Assembly (NCBI RefSeq): GCF_003290025.1
Contig: NZ_QNHG01000002.1
Span: 1,059,561-1,123,560, forward strand
Direction: 5' to 3'
Origin: Pseudogemmobacter bohemicus
GTDB taxonomy: Bacteria > Pseudomonadota > Alphaproteobacteria > Rhodobacterales > Rhodobacteraceae
Length of the DNA stretch: 64,000 bases
Below are positions 42,690-52,744 of the stretch, in pieces (positions within the stretch are counted from its first letter, which is position 1; every line of letters starts with the position of its first letter). Made by a program: the position numbers and the translations under genes. The notes under the pieces were generated by a model. It was not told where the DNA came from. It was given only the letters and a program-made list of their open reading frames with translations, and ran no database searches.

Positions 42690-43403
42690 TCAGGCCGCCA
42701 GCCGGCCCGAGAGTTCCTCCCAGGCGGCATTGATGGCGATCAGCCGGCGTTCGGCCAGATGCACCGCCTCGGGCGGAACGCCGCGCGCGGTCATCACATC
42801 GGGATGGGTGTCGCGCACGAGGCGCTTCCAGGCGGTGCGCGCGACGTCGATACTGGCGCCATAGGGGATTCCCAGGACGTCATGCGGATCGCGCGGCGCC
42901 CCTTCGACCAGCCTTGCGCGGACCGCGTTGAAACAGCCGTCATCCAGCCCGAAAATCCCCGCCACATGGCGCAGGAACTCATCCTCGCCGGGGTGGTAGC
43001 TGCCATCGGCCAGCGCGATCTGGAACAGGGCCTCCAGCACATCCAGCAGCACATGATGGTCATCGGCGCAAAGCCGGCGACCTTCGGGGTTGAACAGCCG
43101 GGCGATCTTGCGGGCATAGGAATCAAAGCCCGCAATATCCTCACGCGCCAGGTTGAAGACGCGGGCGGCATGGGCCTCTTCGCCATCCGGGACGGTGAAG
43201 ATGCGGCGAAAGGCGGTGACCTCCTCGCGCGAGACCTCGCCATCCGCTTTGGCCATTTTCGCGCCAAGCGCGATCACCGCGATGGTGAAGCCGATGGAGT
43301 TCTCGGGGCTGGTGCCGCCGCGCAGCCGGTCGAAGACAACAGAGAGCGGCTCGCCCCGGACAAGGGCGGCGAGGGCCTCGGAGATGCGGGTCCAGATCGA
43401 CAT
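42690..43403 (-). CDS. DjlA-like TerB/J-domain co-chaperone
   Basis: A 237-residue protein with an N-terminal TerB-like helical domain (about 35-160; VIALGAKMAKADGEVSREEV and ALFQIALADGSYHPGEDEF are the two TerB half-motifs) and a C-terminal J domain (about 171-235; DPHDVLGIPYGAS, then HPD at 200-202). The HPD tripeptide means it can stimulate an Hsp70 (DnaK). It lacks the N-terminal membrane helix of enterobacterial DjlA and is probably cytoplasmic. Five bases separate it from the following EEP gene. Confidence 0.9.
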   Translation of the reverse strand: MSIWTRISEALAALVRGEPLSVVFDRLRGGTSPENSIGFTIAVIALGAKMAKADGEVSREEVTAFRRIFTVPDGEEAHAARVFNLAREDIAGFDSYARKIARLFNPEGRRLCADDHHVLLDVLEALFQIALADGSYHPGEDEFLRHVAGIFGLDDGCFNAVRARLVEGAPRDPHDVLGIPYGASIDVARTAWKRLVRDTHPDVMTARGVPPEAVHLAERRLIAINAAWEELSGRLAA

Positions 43404-43489
43404 GGCGAAAGGATATAATGGGAATAGAGGAATGTCCGGTGAGAATATTCTGCTTTCACGACATTCTCATATCGGCCCCTCTTCCCGCG

Positions 43490-44029
43490 TCACAACTCTT
43501 TGGAAAAGAGCAAAAGATCGAGATAGCGGCCGAATTTGAACCCGGCGCCCGGGATCGTGCCCGCAAGCGTGTAGCCAAGCGTTTCGTGAAAGGCCCGCGC
43601 CCCGGGATTCTCGCCGGAAACCGCAGCCACCATGATATGGGCACCCGCGCTGCGGGCATGGGATTCCACTGCCTGCATCAGGGCACGACCGACGCCCAGG
43701 CCCCGCGCTTCGGGGGCGAGGATTACCGTATGTTCCATCGAACGGGCATAGCCGGCGCCGGCGCGGAACTGGCTGTAGGTGGCGAAACCCAGCAGACCGC
43801 CTGCAGGCGCGCGGGCGACAAAGAAACCCTGACCCGCCGCCTGGCGGTCGCGGATCAGGGCTGCGACCTCGGCGGCGCTGCGCGGTTCGGGCGCGAAAGT
43901 GATCGCGGTGTCGCGCACCCAGGGCGCCCAGAGCGCGGCGATATCGGCACCGTCCGCGAGTTCTGCCGGCAGAATGCGCGCGGGTTCGGGCACGGTTTCA
44001 GGCTCTGGCACGGGCTCTGGCTCTGGCAC
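43490..44029 (-). CDS. GNAT family N-acetyltransferase (Pat/MnaT-like)
   Basis: A 179-residue acetyltransferase. The N terminus is a short PEPEPVPEPETVPEP repeat, then DIAALWAPWVRDTAITF. The acetyl-CoA site reads ARGLGVGRALMQAVESHA (about 114-131) and the C-terminal ARAFHETLGYTLAGTIPGAG matches the phosphinothricin/methionine-derivative acetyltransferase branch. It starts with GTG three bases after the ppx stop, so it may be the last gene of the ppk-ppx transcript. A GTG start 12 codons further in, after the repeats, is possible. Confidence 0.85.
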   Translation of the reverse strand: MPEPEPVPEPETVPEPARILPAELADGADIAALWAPWVRDTAITFAPEPRSAAEVAALIRDRQAAGQGFFVARAPAGGLLGFATYSQFRAGAGYARSMEHTVILAPEARGLGVGRALMQAVESHARSAGAHIMVAAVSGENPGARAFHETLGYTLAGTIPGAGFKFGRYLDLLLFSKEL

Positions 44030-44032
44030 CGC

Positions 44033-45601
44033 TCAGGCTTCGCCTGGCTGTGTGACTTTGGCCTTTGCCTTCAGCGCGGTGGTCAGCGAGGCAAAGCGCG
44101 CCTGGGCGACCTCGCCGTAAAGGTCCTGGCCGTCTTTGGTCAGCTCCAGCCCGAGAAGGCGCTTTTTCGGCGCCCAGGTCAGATGTCCGGCCTGGGCCGG
44201 ATCGCCGGCGGCAAACATCGCGCCAAAGCGCAAAGCCTTGCCCAGCACCTCGGCCAGGCGCAGCTCGTCATCATTCAGCAGCCGGAACAGCGGCTCCATC
44301 CGGTTGCCCGCGCGGCTGTTCTTATAGCGATGCAGCAAGGCGAGGCCCAGGAAAACCCGGCCCGGATGGTCCAGCCCGCCCAGATTGGCGCGGGTCGCAT
44401 TGTCGAAACAGGCCTCGGCGCGGTAATCGGGATGCGCGCGCCAGGTGGTGTCGTGCAAAAGGCAGGCGGCCTTGATCAGCCGCATCTGCCCCTCGCTTTC
44501 GCCTTTGAACAGCGGCAGCAGGAATTCGAACAGCTTCTTCCCGAGCCCAGGGATGCGGGCCTGGCTGCGTTCGGTCATCCGCGCCGCCTCGATCAGCGGG
44601 TCGCGTTCACGCAGGCGTTCGGGCATCTGCTCATAAAGCAGCCCCTCGCGGATACCATAGGCGGAAATGTCGATCTCGCGCGGTTTCAGCACCTTGATCA
44701 GCTCGCGCAGCACTTCGCAGGCGATGGGGACCAGTTCCATCCGCTCGGCCGAAGTGCCGGTGCGGGCGCGCAGCACCGCCAGATCCGAGGCGGCGATCCA
44801 GTCCAGCGTGTCCAGCAGGCTTTCCGGTGTCATGCGGTATTCATGCAGCACCAGCAGCGGATAGTTCCGCCGCTCCATATCCAGCCGCGCGATCACCCGC
44901 CAGGAGCCGCCGACGAGATAGATCCGCTCGCCCTCGGATTTCAGCTGCGATTGCACGTCTTTCAGCACGCGGTCGATATGGGACTGGCGCTTTTTCACGC
45001 CACCCTCCAGCTGCAAAAGCCGGAAAGGGCCAAGCCGGGTCGAGACCCGTTTGCCGACCTTGCCATCGCCGATGCGGGCAAGCTCCATCGAATTGCCGCC
45101 GATATCGCAGACAAGCCCTTTCGCATCGGGCCAGCCCAGCAGCACGCCCTGGGCCGAAAGCCGCGCCTCTTCCGGCCCGTCCACCACATGGAGTTTCAGC
45201 CCGGTCGCGCGCAGAATCTCGGCCTGGAAATCGGGGCCGTCGCTGGCCTCGCGGGTGGCGGCAGTGGCCACCACCGTCAGCGGGCCGATATCCATGCCCC
45301 TGGCCAGCAGCGCAAAGCGTTTCAGCGCGGCAAGGGCGCGGACGCGCCCCTCGGGATTCAGATGGCCGGTCGTCACCAGATCCTTGCCCAGGCCGCACAT
45401 GATCTTTTCATTGTAGAAATAGGCCGGGCTGCGGGCTGCGCCGTCAAACACCACCATCCGGACCGAGTTCGATCCGACATCGACCACCCCCACCCTGGAC
45501 AGCGCCCGCGCCCCATCGTCCTGGAACAATGGCCGCCCGAAGGGCGCCCATTCTTCCTCATGCTTTGCGGCTGCGGGGGGGGGCTGGGTGTCAGGGCTCA
45601 T
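44033..45601 (-). CDS. ppx: Exopolyphosphatase, Ppx/GppA family
   Basis: A 522-residue enzyme that releases orthophosphate from polyphosphate (or converts pppGpp to ppGpp). The actin-like ATPase core is recognised by VVDVGSNSVRMVVFDG (about 39-54) and CDIGGNSMELARI (about 153-165), with VATAATREASD between. An HD-like helical C-terminal domain (about 325-500) contains AACLLHDTTWRAHPDYRAEA. It follows ppk1 on the same strand with a 74-base gap, the common ppk-ppx arrangement. Confidence 0.94.
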   Translation of the reverse strand: MSPDTQPPPAAAKHEEEWAPFGRPLFQDDGARALSRVGVVDVGSNSVRMVVFDGAARSPAYFYNEKIMCGLGKDLVTTGHLNPEGRVRALAALKRFALLARGMDIGPLTVVATAATREASDGPDFQAEILRATGLKLHVVDGPEEARLSAQGVLLGWPDAKGLVCDIGGNSMELARIGDGKVGKRVSTRLGPFRLLQLEGGVKKRQSHIDRVLKDVQSQLKSEGERIYLVGGSWRVIARLDMERRNYPLLVLHEYRMTPESLLDTLDWIAASDLAVLRARTGTSAERMELVPIACEVLRELIKVLKPREIDISAYGIREGLLYEQMPERLRERDPLIEAARMTERSQARIPGLGKKLFEFLLPLFKGESEGQMRLIKAACLLHDTTWRAHPDYRAEACFDNATRANLGGLDHPGRVFLGLALLHRYKNSRAGNRMEPLFRLLNDDELRLAEVLGKALRFGAMFAAGDPAQAGHLTWAPKKRLLGLELTKDGQDLYGEVAQARFASLTTALKAKAKVTQPGEA

Positions 45602-45675
45602 CGCATCTCACGGGTCATCTGGTCTTCTTTTTGCGCCTGGCTGGCGACAGGTCAACCACCATGCTCTGCCGTGTT

Positions 45676-47898
45676 TCAGCCGGCGGTCGGATTTGCGGCC
45701 GGTTTCGCAGCATGGCCGGGCTCTTCGTCACGCGCGGTCAGGATGCGCGGCGCATCCTTGGCCCCGGCGGTGCCCCGGCCCGAAAGTGACGGGTTCTCCA
45801 TGAAAAAGCGGTGGCAGTTGAAAGGCACACCGTCAGCCGGTGCCAGATCGCGGCGGTAGCGGCCATCGGCGGAAAGCACCCAGCTTTGCGCCTCATCGGC
45901 AAGGTTTGCCGCCATGATCTGCGACAGGATCTGGCTTTTCACCGTTGGGTTGATGGCCTCGACCAGGGTTTCGACGCGGCGGGTGAGATTGCGGCCCATC
46001 CAGTCAGCGGAAGAAAAGAAGACCCGCGATTTTTGCGACGGCAGGCCGTAGCCACTGCCGAAACAGACGATGCGGGAATGTTCGAGGAAACGCCCGACGA
46101 TGGATTTGACGCGGATGTTTTCCGACAGTCCCTTTACGCCTGGCCGGAGGCCGCAGATGCCCCGGATCACCAGGTTGATCTTCACGCCCGCCTGCGAGGC
46201 GGCATAAAGCGCGTCGATCACATCGGCATCAATCACCGAATTCATCTTGGCCCAGATCTCGCCCGGACGTCCGGCGCGGGCATGCCCGGCCTCGGCCGCG
46301 ATCAGTTCGATGAGGCGCGGCTTCAGGCTGATCGGCGAGATTGACAGGTTCTCCAGCCCCTGGGGCTGCACATAGCCGGAAAGGTAATTGAACACCTTGG
46401 TCGCGTCGCGGCCAAGCGCGGCGTCGCAGGTGAAAAGCGAGAGGTCAGTATAGATCCTGGCGGTGATCGGGTGGTAATTGCCGGTGCCGTAATGGGTATA
46501 GGTCACCAGGCTGTCGCCCTCGCGCCGCACCACGGTTGAAATTTTCGCATGGGTTTTCAGGTTCATAAAGCCGTAAACCACATGGGCGCCCGACCGCTCC
46601 AGCCGCCGCGACTGGCGGATATTCGCGGCCTCGTCAAAGCGCGCCTTCAGTTCGACCAGCGCGGTGACCGACTTGCCGGCCTCGGCCGCCTCGCAAAGCG
46701 CCGAGACGATCGGGCTGTCCCAGGAGGTGCGGTACAGCGTCTGTTTGATCGCCACCACATTGGGGTCGCGCGCCGCCTGTTCCAGAAAGCGGATCACCGT
46801 GTCAAAGGTCTCGTAAGGATGATGCAGCAGCATATCCTTTTGCTTGATCGCGGCGAAGATATTGCCCTCATGGTCGCGTACCCGCTCCGGCACACGGGGC
46901 GTAAAGGGCGGCCAGAGCAGATCCGGGCGCGAATTCAGCACCAGGGCTTTCAGATCGGCGACGCCGATCATGCCGCGCACCTCGATCACCTCATCCTCGT
47001 CGGCGTCGATCTCTTCCATGATCAGTGCCCGCAGTTCCGGCGGCGCCCCGGCGGACATTTTCAGCCGGATCACCTCGCCCCGGCGGCGGCGTTTCAGCGC
47101 GGTCTCGAATTCGCGCACGAGGTCTTCGGCCTCTTCCTCGACCTCAAGATCGCTGTCCCTGAGGACCCGGAAGGTGCAGTGTCCGCGATCCGAGAAGCCG
47201 GGGAACAGCATGTCGAGATGCAGCAGGAGCAGCTCTTCCAGCGGCAGGAAACGGTCCTGGCCCGGATTGCCCGGCAGCTGGATAAAGCGCGCCACCTGCT
47301 GCGGGATCGGCAAAAGCGCGTTCAGCCGGCGGCGGTCAGAGGTGCGTTCCAGCTCCAGCGCCAGCGAGAAGCCGGTGTTCGGGATAAAGGGAAATGGATG
47401 CGCCGGGTCGATGGCCAGCGGCGAAAGCACCGGGAAAACATTGGAAAGAAAGTATTCTTCCAGGAATTTCAGATCGCGCACATTCAGTTTCGACCGGGTC
47501 AGCAGGATGATCCCGACCTCTTCCATCTCGGCGCGCAGCTTTTTGAACGTGGTCTGCTGCACCTGCATCAGGCGCCGCGCCTCGGCATTGATCAGCTCCA
47601 GCTGCTCGGCAGGGGTGCGGCCATCTTCCGAGATCACGCTGTTGCCGGTGCGTTTCAGCGCCCGCAGCCCCGCCACCCGGACGGTGTAGAACTCATCCAG
47701 GTTGGTTGCCGAGATCGACAGAAAGCGCAGCCGCTCCAGCAGGGGCACCGCAGGGTTCGCCGCCTCTTCCAGCACGCGCCAGTTGAAGGCGAGCCAGGAG
47801 AGCTCGCGGTTGAAGAAGCGTTTCGGCCCCAGGATCTCATCCTCGGGCAGAGAGACGGTCGTGGGGGCTGCGGTTTTGAGAAAATCTGCCTGTGTCAT
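45676..47898 (-). CDS. ppk1: Polyphosphate kinase 1
   Basis: A 740-residue enzyme that makes inorganic polyphosphate from ATP. The N-terminal PPK_N domain begins [20 protein letters not shown] and is followed by [21 protein letters not shown]. The catalytic phosphohistidine region contains [12 protein letters not shown] and [18 protein letters not shown]. The C-terminal domain ends with [17 protein letters not shown]. The ATG at 47898 gives the natural N terminus MTQADFLK; an upstream TTG would add 22 atypical residues. A helically phased direct repeat lies just upstream and may be a PhoB site. Confidence 0.97.
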   Translation of the reverse strand: MTQADFLKTAAPTTVSLPEDEILGPKRFFNRELSWLAFNWRVLEEAANPAVPLLERLRFLSISATNLDEFYTVRVAGLRALKRTGNSVISEDGRTPAEQLELINAEARRLMQVQQTTFKKLRAEMEEVGIILLTRSKLNVRDLKFLEEYFLSNVFPVLSPLAIDPAHPFPFIPNTGFSLALELERTSDRRRLNALLPIPQQVARFIQLPGNPGQDRFLPLEELLLLHLDMLFPGFSDRGHCTFRVLRDSDLEVEEEAEDLVREFETALKRRRRGEVIRLKMSAGAPPELRALIMEEIDADEDEVIEVRGMIGVADLKALVLNSRPDLLWPPFTPRVPERVRDHEGNIFAAIKQKDMLLHHPYETFDTVIRFLEQAARDPNVVAIKQTLYRTSWDSPIVSALCEAAEAGKSVTALVELKARFDEAANIRQSRRLERSGAHVVYGFMNLKTHAKISTVVRREGDSLVTYTHYGTGNYHPITARIYTDLSLFTCDAALGRDATKVFNYLSGYVQPQGLENLSISPISLKPRLIELIAAEAGHARAGRPGEIWAKMNSVIDADVIDALYAASQAGVKINLVIRGICGLRPGVKGLSENIRVKSIVGRFLEHSRIVCFGSGYGLPSQKSRVFFSSADWMGRNLTRRVETLVEAINPTVKSQILSQIMAANLADEAQSWVLSADGRYRRDLAPADGVPFNCHRFFMENPSLSGRGTAGAKDAPRILTARDEEPGHAAKPAANPTAG

Positions 47899-47932
47899 TT
47901 CGCGGCTTATATGTCGGCGATTCAGGGAAGGG

Positions 47933-47961
47933 TTGTGAAGTTTATGTAACTCTTGTGTAAC
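47933..47961 (-). promoter_or_regulatory. Candidate Pho-box-like direct repeats upstream of ppk1
   Basis: Three 7-base units with spacing of 11 bases are seen on the plus strand: TTGTGAA (47933), ATGTAAC (47944) and GTGTAAC (47955), each separated by four bases. This 7+4 layout is that of PhoB sites (two 7-base repeats, 11-base period), although the bases match the CTGTCAT consensus only partly. They lie 35-63 bases upstream of the ppk1 start. Confidence 0.35.
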
Positions 47962-47978
47962 CAAATGGTGTCATCTGG

Positions 47979-48671
47979 CTATTCCGGCAACGTATCGCCC
48001 AGAATTTCGGCGGCAAGTCGCAGACCGGGGGCGCAGCCACGTTCCAGCGCCAGCTCGTCCATCCGTGCCACCAGCGCGCGCGCCGCCCGGATCGAGCGCG
48101 GCATGCGGGCAATCGCCCAGGGGATCAGGCTTGGCGGCGGTTGCAGCTGGCGGTCGGCAAAGAGCTTGACCAGAACCCCGTTCAGCAGCGCATCGTCCGG
48201 CGCCTCCAGCCGGGTCAGCGCGGCTGCCTGCAGGCGCGACATCAGATCGGGCAGCGCAAGGCCCCAGTCACGCGGCGGCGCCTTGGCGGTGACCAGCAGG
48301 CGGCCCGCTGGCAGAAGCATGTTGTGGAGGTGGAACAGCGCGGTCTCTGCCGCGCGGTCTCCGGCGATCCGATCGGCATCCTCGATGGCGACGGCGCCCG
48401 TCGCTGCCAGCGCCGGCAGATCCAGCCCTACAATATCAGTGGCAGCAAGATCGGTGGCAGCAAGGCGCGGCGCACCGGTCGCGCTGGCCCAGATCGCCGC
48501 GAGATGGCTTTTGCCGGCGCCCTCGGGCCCGACCAGCAGCATCTTGCCGCCCGGCCAGTCGCGCCAGCGATCCATCGCGCAAAGCGCCAGCGCGGTCGAG
48601 GGTGTCACGATGTAATCTTCGCGCCCAAGATTCTCGCGCGGCGGCAGATGAAAGGCCAGCTGTCTCTTCAC
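47979..48671 (-). CDS. hdaA: DnaA-related regulatory protein HdaA
   Basis: A 230-residue AAA+ protein homologous to the DnaA core without the DNA-binding domain, the Hda/HdaA type that promotes hydrolysis of DnaA-bound ATP and limits replication initiation. LAFHLPPRENLGREDYIV at the N terminus, LLVGPEGAGKSHLAAIWA (Walker A), AVAIEDADRI and LPDLMSRLQAA are visible. It starts with GTG overlapping the stop of the exporter gene as GTGA, so it is translationally coupled. The frame is open far upstream but only within the exporter gene. Confidence 0.88.
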   Translation of the reverse strand: MKRQLAFHLPPRENLGREDYIVTPSTALALCAMDRWRDWPGGKMLLVGPEGAGKSHLAAIWASATGAPRLAATDLAATDIVGLDLPALAATGAVAIEDADRIAGDRAAETALFHLHNMLLPAGRLLVTAKAPPRDWGLALPDLMSRLQAAALTRLEAPDDALLNGVLVKLFADRQLQPPPSLIPWAIARMPRSIRAARALVARMDELALERGCAPGLRLAAEILGDTLPE

Positions 48672-49801
48672 GCCGGGCCTCCGGGCTCCTGGCCTGGCGT
48701 TTTCGCTGCCCGTTTGCGGGCCGGTGCCGGGGGCGGGGGCGCGGTATCTGCATGGGCTCCGGTGAAAAGCGGACTGTTCTGGTATTGCGAGACGCCAAAG
48801 CGCACCAATACCCCGATCACCGCTGCCACCGGCACCGCGACCAGCATCCCCACAAAGCCGAACAGCGATCCGAAGGCCGACAGCGCCAGCAACAGCCAGA
48901 CCGGATGCAGCCCGACCGATTGCCCGACCAGCTTGGGCGAGAGGATATTCCCCTCGACGAATTGTCCCACTGCAAAGATCGCCACCACGATCCCGATGGA
49001 AAACCACTCGCCCCAGAACTGGAACAGCGCAAGACCGATGGCCAGCACGCCACCAAACAGCGCACCGATATAGGGGATGAAGGTGATCGCCCCGGCAAGG
49101 GCCCCGACGATCAGCCCATATTGCAGCCCCGCCATCATCAGCGTGATCGAGTAAAAGGCGCCGAGGATCAGGCAGACCATCACCTGGCCGCGCAGGAACC
49201 CCGCCAGCGTCACGTCGATCTCGGAGGCGATTTCGCGCACCGTTGCCGCGTGCTGGCGCGGCAGCAGCGCGTCGATGCGGGCGATCATCCGGTCCCAGTC
49301 CAGCAGCAGGTAAAAGGCCACGACCGGCGCCACCAGCAGCACCAGCACGATGGAGACCGCCCCGAATGCGGTCTGGAGCAGCCCGCCGACCACCTTGCCG
49401 CCCTGGGCTCTCACGGTGTCACCGATCTCGGCCATGGTCTGGCGCAGGGTCGAGGTGCGGTCGGCAAGCTCGGGGAAGCGATCCACCAGAAAGCCTTGCA
49501 GCTTTTTGGAAATCTCGGGCGCGGATTCGATCAGCGCGGTCAGCTGCTGGATCAAAGTCGGGATGATCGACAGCATCAATGTGACAAAAATCAGCCCCGC
49601 GACCAGCGCGATCACCGAGGTTGCGGCAACCCGGCTGAACCCCGCGCGCTCCAGCCGGTCGGCGACGGGGTCAAGGAAATAGGCCAAAGCCGCACCAAGA
49701 ACAAAGGGCAACAGCACATCGCCGAGCAGCCACAGGAGCAAGACCAGAACAAGCCCCGCGATCCCCCAGTATTTCGCCTGCGCCTGGATCGGCAGTGACA
49801 T
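48668..49801 (-). CDS. AI-2E family transporter (PerM-like)
   Basis: A 377-residue membrane protein of the PerM/AI-2E exporter family with about seven to eight helices. WGIAGLVLVLLLWLLGDVLLPFVLGAALAYFLDPV at the N terminus and GAITFIPYIGALFGGVLAIGLAL in the second half are family blocks. The C terminus is Ala/Pro/Lys-rich. It is the first gene of a perM-hdaA-ppk1-ppx-type run, an arrangement I recall from other alphaproteobacteria. The substrate is unknown. Confidence 0.92.
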   Translation of the reverse strand: MSLPIQAQAKYWGIAGLVLVLLLWLLGDVLLPFVLGAALAYFLDPVADRLERAGFSRVAATSVIALVAGLIFVTLMLSIIPTLIQQLTALIESAPEISKKLQGFLVDRFPELADRTSTLRQTMAEIGDTVRAQGGKVVGGLLQTAFGAVSIVLVLLVAPVVAFYLLLDWDRMIARIDALLPRQHAATVREIASEIDVTLAGFLRGQVMVCLILGAFYSITLMMAGLQYGLIVGALAGAITFIPYIGALFGGVLAIGLALFQFWGEWFSIGIVVAIFAVGQFVEGNILSPKLVGQSVGLHPVWLLLALSAFGSLFGFVGMLVAVPVAAVIGVLVRFGVSQYQNSPLFTGAHADTAPPPPAPARKRAAKTPGQEPGGPA

Positions 49802-49882
49802 GACAGTCCTCTCGCTCGTTACACGAGTGATATTGCCGGGGATTGCTGCGGGCGCAAGGGGAAGGGGAGGAATGGGCGGAGG

Positions 49883-51208
49883 TCAGTCCTCATGGGGCCA
49901 GCCGGTCAGGTTGTGGTAAGCGCGCCAGCGGATCAGGCGCGGACTTCCAGAATCCAACGATATGAAAGGTTCCCAATGCAGGAACGTAAGGTGCTCGTGC
50001 GGAACGCGTTCTGGGTGCGGAACGTACATCCCCTCCTTTTTTAGAAGCGCCCCGAGCTTGCCAGCTTCCCATGCCGTCCACAAAGCGGCGCGGAGCATCT
50101 TTCCGTCATTGTCCTCGCCCAGACGCGTTGCCGGAGATCCGAAGAATGCCAAAGCCTCTTCCAGCTCGATCACGAGCGAGGGCATTATTGCGCCAGATAT
50201 CATAACCGCGACGCGGTCCGAAAGGTCAGCGCCCAGGAACCCGTCGGACGCCATTGTCGTGCCATTCAGATTAGTGCCAAGCAGGAGCGCTTCTCCAAGC
50301 CATACATTACTGAGCAGGCTGCCAGACATGTTGGTGGCAGTTAGGTTCGCATTGCGCAGATCAGTATCTTCAAATCTGCAGCCCATCATCAGAGCGCCTG
50401 CAAAATCTCCCTTGGAAAGCAGCATTCCGTCGAAGTCCACTTCACGCAGGTCGAGGCGATATTTCTGTCTTGCCTCCACCTCAACTTGTGCGGGTTTCCG
50501 GCGGCACAGAACATCCGTTGCGATTTGCAAATCCAGCCGAGGCGTTCTGGATTTGAAAGGGGGGTGGGTTGGCTCAAGGTTGGTTGCACGAGAATTTTGC
50601 CGAAGATAGGCGCAGATGATCTGCATGACGCGGATATGATCGCGGCCATGATCAAAGCGCATCGAATCTTCGGCGATGCGTTCCAGCGACAGGAGGCCTC
50701 CGATCCGGACTTCGATATTCGGCTCGGTTCGCTCAGTGACTTTGTCATCCTCACCGGTGCCGGCCTTCACCGTCTTCTCCGCACCCAGCTGCTCGACTGC
50801 TTTGCTGATGCGGTCGGTCATATGGCCCTCTTTCTGGAAAGCGACCGTCCGGTGTTTCAGCCAGGTGCCCCAGATCACCCAGGGCGCGCCCAGCAGGGCC
50901 ACCACCAGAGCGCCCGCCCCGAGCGGCATTGAGCCGGAAGCTTCCGGGAGGGTCTCTTTCCAGGGCCAGAGCAGATTATAGGCAGCCATAATCGACAGCA
51001 AAAGCAGGCCGGTCCAGGCAAAACCCAGGATGAGCCAGCCGGTCAGGGCGGCATTTGACAGATGGTCCCAGGGGGTTTTCTGAACCTTGCGCCCGACCTG
51101 GCGGAGGACGGCCAGCGTCAGGAGGCTCAGGGCGAGCAGGCAGGTCAGAAAGACGATCAGCCAGAAATGGCGCGGGGCGATGTGGAGGGTGGTAACGGCG
51201 TCGGTCAT
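49883..51208 (-). CDS. Membrane-anchored pentapeptide-repeat protein
   Basis: A 441-residue protein with three predicted N-terminal helices (about 14-35, 53-75 and 95-113), then a cytoplasmic linker [20 protein letters not shown] and a conserved helical stretch [17 protein letters not shown]...[18 protein letters not shown] (about 167-206). Pentapeptide-repeat-like steps follow (about 250-330; [43 protein letters not shown]). A C-terminal domain (about 340-441) has no name I know. GGAGA precedes the ATG. Its base composition looks slightly lower in GC than its neighbours, and it stands alone and divergent from proS. The function is unknown; membrane-associated signalling or defence is possible but unproven. 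Confidence 0.85.
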   Translation of the reverse strand: MTDAVTTLHIAPRHFWLIVFLTCLLALSLLTLAVLRQVGRKVQKTPWDHLSNAALTGWLILGFAWTGLLLLSIMAAYNLLWPWKETLPEASGSMPLGAGALVVALLGAPWVIWGTWLKHRTVAFQKEGHMTDRISKAVEQLGAEKTVKAGTGEDDKVTERTEPNIEVRIGGLLSLERIAEDSMRFDHGRDHIRVMQIICAYLRQNSRATNLEPTHPPFKSRTPRLDLQIATDVLCRRKPAQVEVEARQKYRLDLREVDFDGMLLSKGDFAGALMMGCRFEDTDLRNANLTATNMSGSLLSNVWLGEALLLGTNLNGTTMASDGFLGADLSDRVAVMISGAIMPSLVIELEEALAFFGSPATRLGEDNDGKMLRAALWTAWEAGKLGALLKKEGMYVPHPERVPHEHLTFLHWEPFISLDSGSPRLIRWRAYHNLTGWPHED

Positions 51209-51342
51209 GCAATCTCCGGCTTCAATCGCGCCACTCTGCGGGAAATCGGCGGGGGTGCAAGGTCTGCGCTCTCTTGCCCGGGCGGGGGCTTGCCGCTAGG
51301 AACGGGGGCAAATACCGCCCATATCCCGCCAGTGAGGCCGCC

Positions 51343-52683
51343 ATGCGTCTGTCGCGCTACTTTCTGCCCGTCCTGAAAGATGACCCCAAAGAAGCCCAGA
51401 TCGTCTCGCATCGCTATATGCTGCGCGCCGGCATGATCAAGCAGCAGGCCGCCGGCATTTATTCCTGGCTGCCGCTGGGCTTCCGGGTTCTGAAACGCAT
51501 TGAGCAGATCGTGCATGAAGAGCAGATCCGCGCCGGGCATATTCCCCTGCTGATGCCGACGCTGCAACCCGCCGATCTGTGGCGGGAGTCTGGTCGTTAC
51601 GACGATTACGGCCAGGAGATGCTGCGGATCAAGGACCGGCATGAGCGCGATATGCTTTACGGGCCGACCAATGAAGAGATGATCACCGACATCTTCCGCT
51701 CCCATGTGAACAGCTACAAAGACCTGCCGCTGACGCTTTACCACATCCAGTGGAAGTTCCGCGACGAGGTCCGCCCGCGTTTCGGCGTCATGCGGGGCCG
51801 CGAATTCTACATGAAGGACGGCTATAATTTCGACGTCGACCGCGACGCCGCTTTGCATGCCTATAACCGCCATATGGTCAGCTATCTGCGCACCTATGAA
51901 CGGATGGGCCTGACCGCGATCCCGATGCGGGCGGCCTCGGGCCCGATCGGCGGCGACAACACGCATGAATTCCTCGTGCTGGCGCAGACGGGCGAGAGCG
52001 AGGTCTTCTATGACGACCGCGTGACCGCGCTGAAACTGGGTCAACGCGAGGTCGATTACGACAATCGCGACGAGGTGTCGGGCGTCTGCAAAGAGTTCAC
52101 CACGCTTTATGCCCGCACCGACGAGACCCATGATGCGGCTCTGTTCGATCAGATCCCCGAGGAACATCGCAAGGTGGGGCGCGGCATCGAGGTCGGCCAG
52201 ATCTTCTATTTCGGCACCAAATACTCCGAGGCGATGGGCGCAACCGTCGTGACCAAAGACGGGACGAAAGTGCCGGTCGAAATGGGCTCGCACGGGATCG
52301 GCGTCTCGCGCCTCCTGGGCGCGATCATCGAGGCCAGCCATGACGATAAGGGCATCATCTGGCCCGAAGGTGTCACGCCTTTCCCGGTCGGGATCGTGAA
52401 CCTGAAACAGGGCGATGCGGCGGCGGATGCGGCCTGCGCCAGCCTGGAGAAGGCGCTGCTCGCGAAGGGGCTGGAGCCGCTTTACGATGACCGCGACGAA
52501 CGCGCGGGCGCCAAATTCGCCACGATGGATATGATTGGCCTGCCCTGGCGGATCACCGTCGGGCCGCGCGGGCTGGCCAATGGCGTGGTCGAACTGACCT
52601 CGCGCCGCACGGGCGAGAGCGAAGAGCTGACGCCCGAGGCCGCCGTGGCGCGGATCGAAGAAATCTACGCCCCCCATCGCTGA
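51343..52683 (+). CDS. proS: Prolyl-tRNA synthetase
   Basis: A 446-residue class II aminoacyl-tRNA synthetase that charges tRNA-Pro. [20 protein letters not shown] begins the protein; motif 2 appears as [21 protein letters not shown] and motif 3 as [14 protein letters not shown]. The C-terminal anticodon-binding domain ends with the [12 protein letters not shown] block. The length lacks the editing insertion of the ~570-residue bacterial type, as usual for alphaproteobacteria. The ATG at 51343 is preferred; the frame extends upstream without a ribosome site. A hairpin terminator follows. Confidence 0.97.
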   Translation: MRLSRYFLPVLKDDPKEAQIVSHRYMLRAGMIKQQAAGIYSWLPLGFRVLKRIEQIVHEEQIRAGHIPLLMPTLQPADLWRESGRYDDYGQEMLRIKDRHERDMLYGPTNEEMITDIFRSHVNSYKDLPLTLYHIQWKFRDEVRPRFGVMRGREFYMKDGYNFDVDRDAALHAYNRHMVSYLRTYERMGLTAIPMRAASGPIGGDNTHEFLVLAQTGESEVFYDDRVTALKLGQREVDYDNRDEVSGVCKEFTTLYARTDETHDAALFDQIPEEHRKVGRGIEVGQIFYFGTKYSEAMGATVVTKDGTKVPVEMGSHGIGVSRLLGAIIEASHDDKGIIWPEGVTPFPVGIVNLKQGDAAADAACASLEKALLAKGLEPLYDDRDERAGAKFATMDMIGLPWRITVGPRGLANGVVELTSRRTGESEELTPEAAVARIEEIYAPHR

Positions 52684-52692
52684 GGGGAGAGA

Positions 52693-52714
52693 GGCCCGGG
52701 TCACCGCCCGGGCC
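52693..52714 (+). terminator. Terminator-like hairpin after proS
   Basis: A perfect 8-bp stem GGCCCGGG/CCCGGGCC with a 6-base loop lies 10 bases after the proS stop and is followed by GTTT. The T-run is short. Confidence 0.55.
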
Positions 52715-52744
52715 GTTTCGCATTTGAGGACCGGGGGTAAGATC

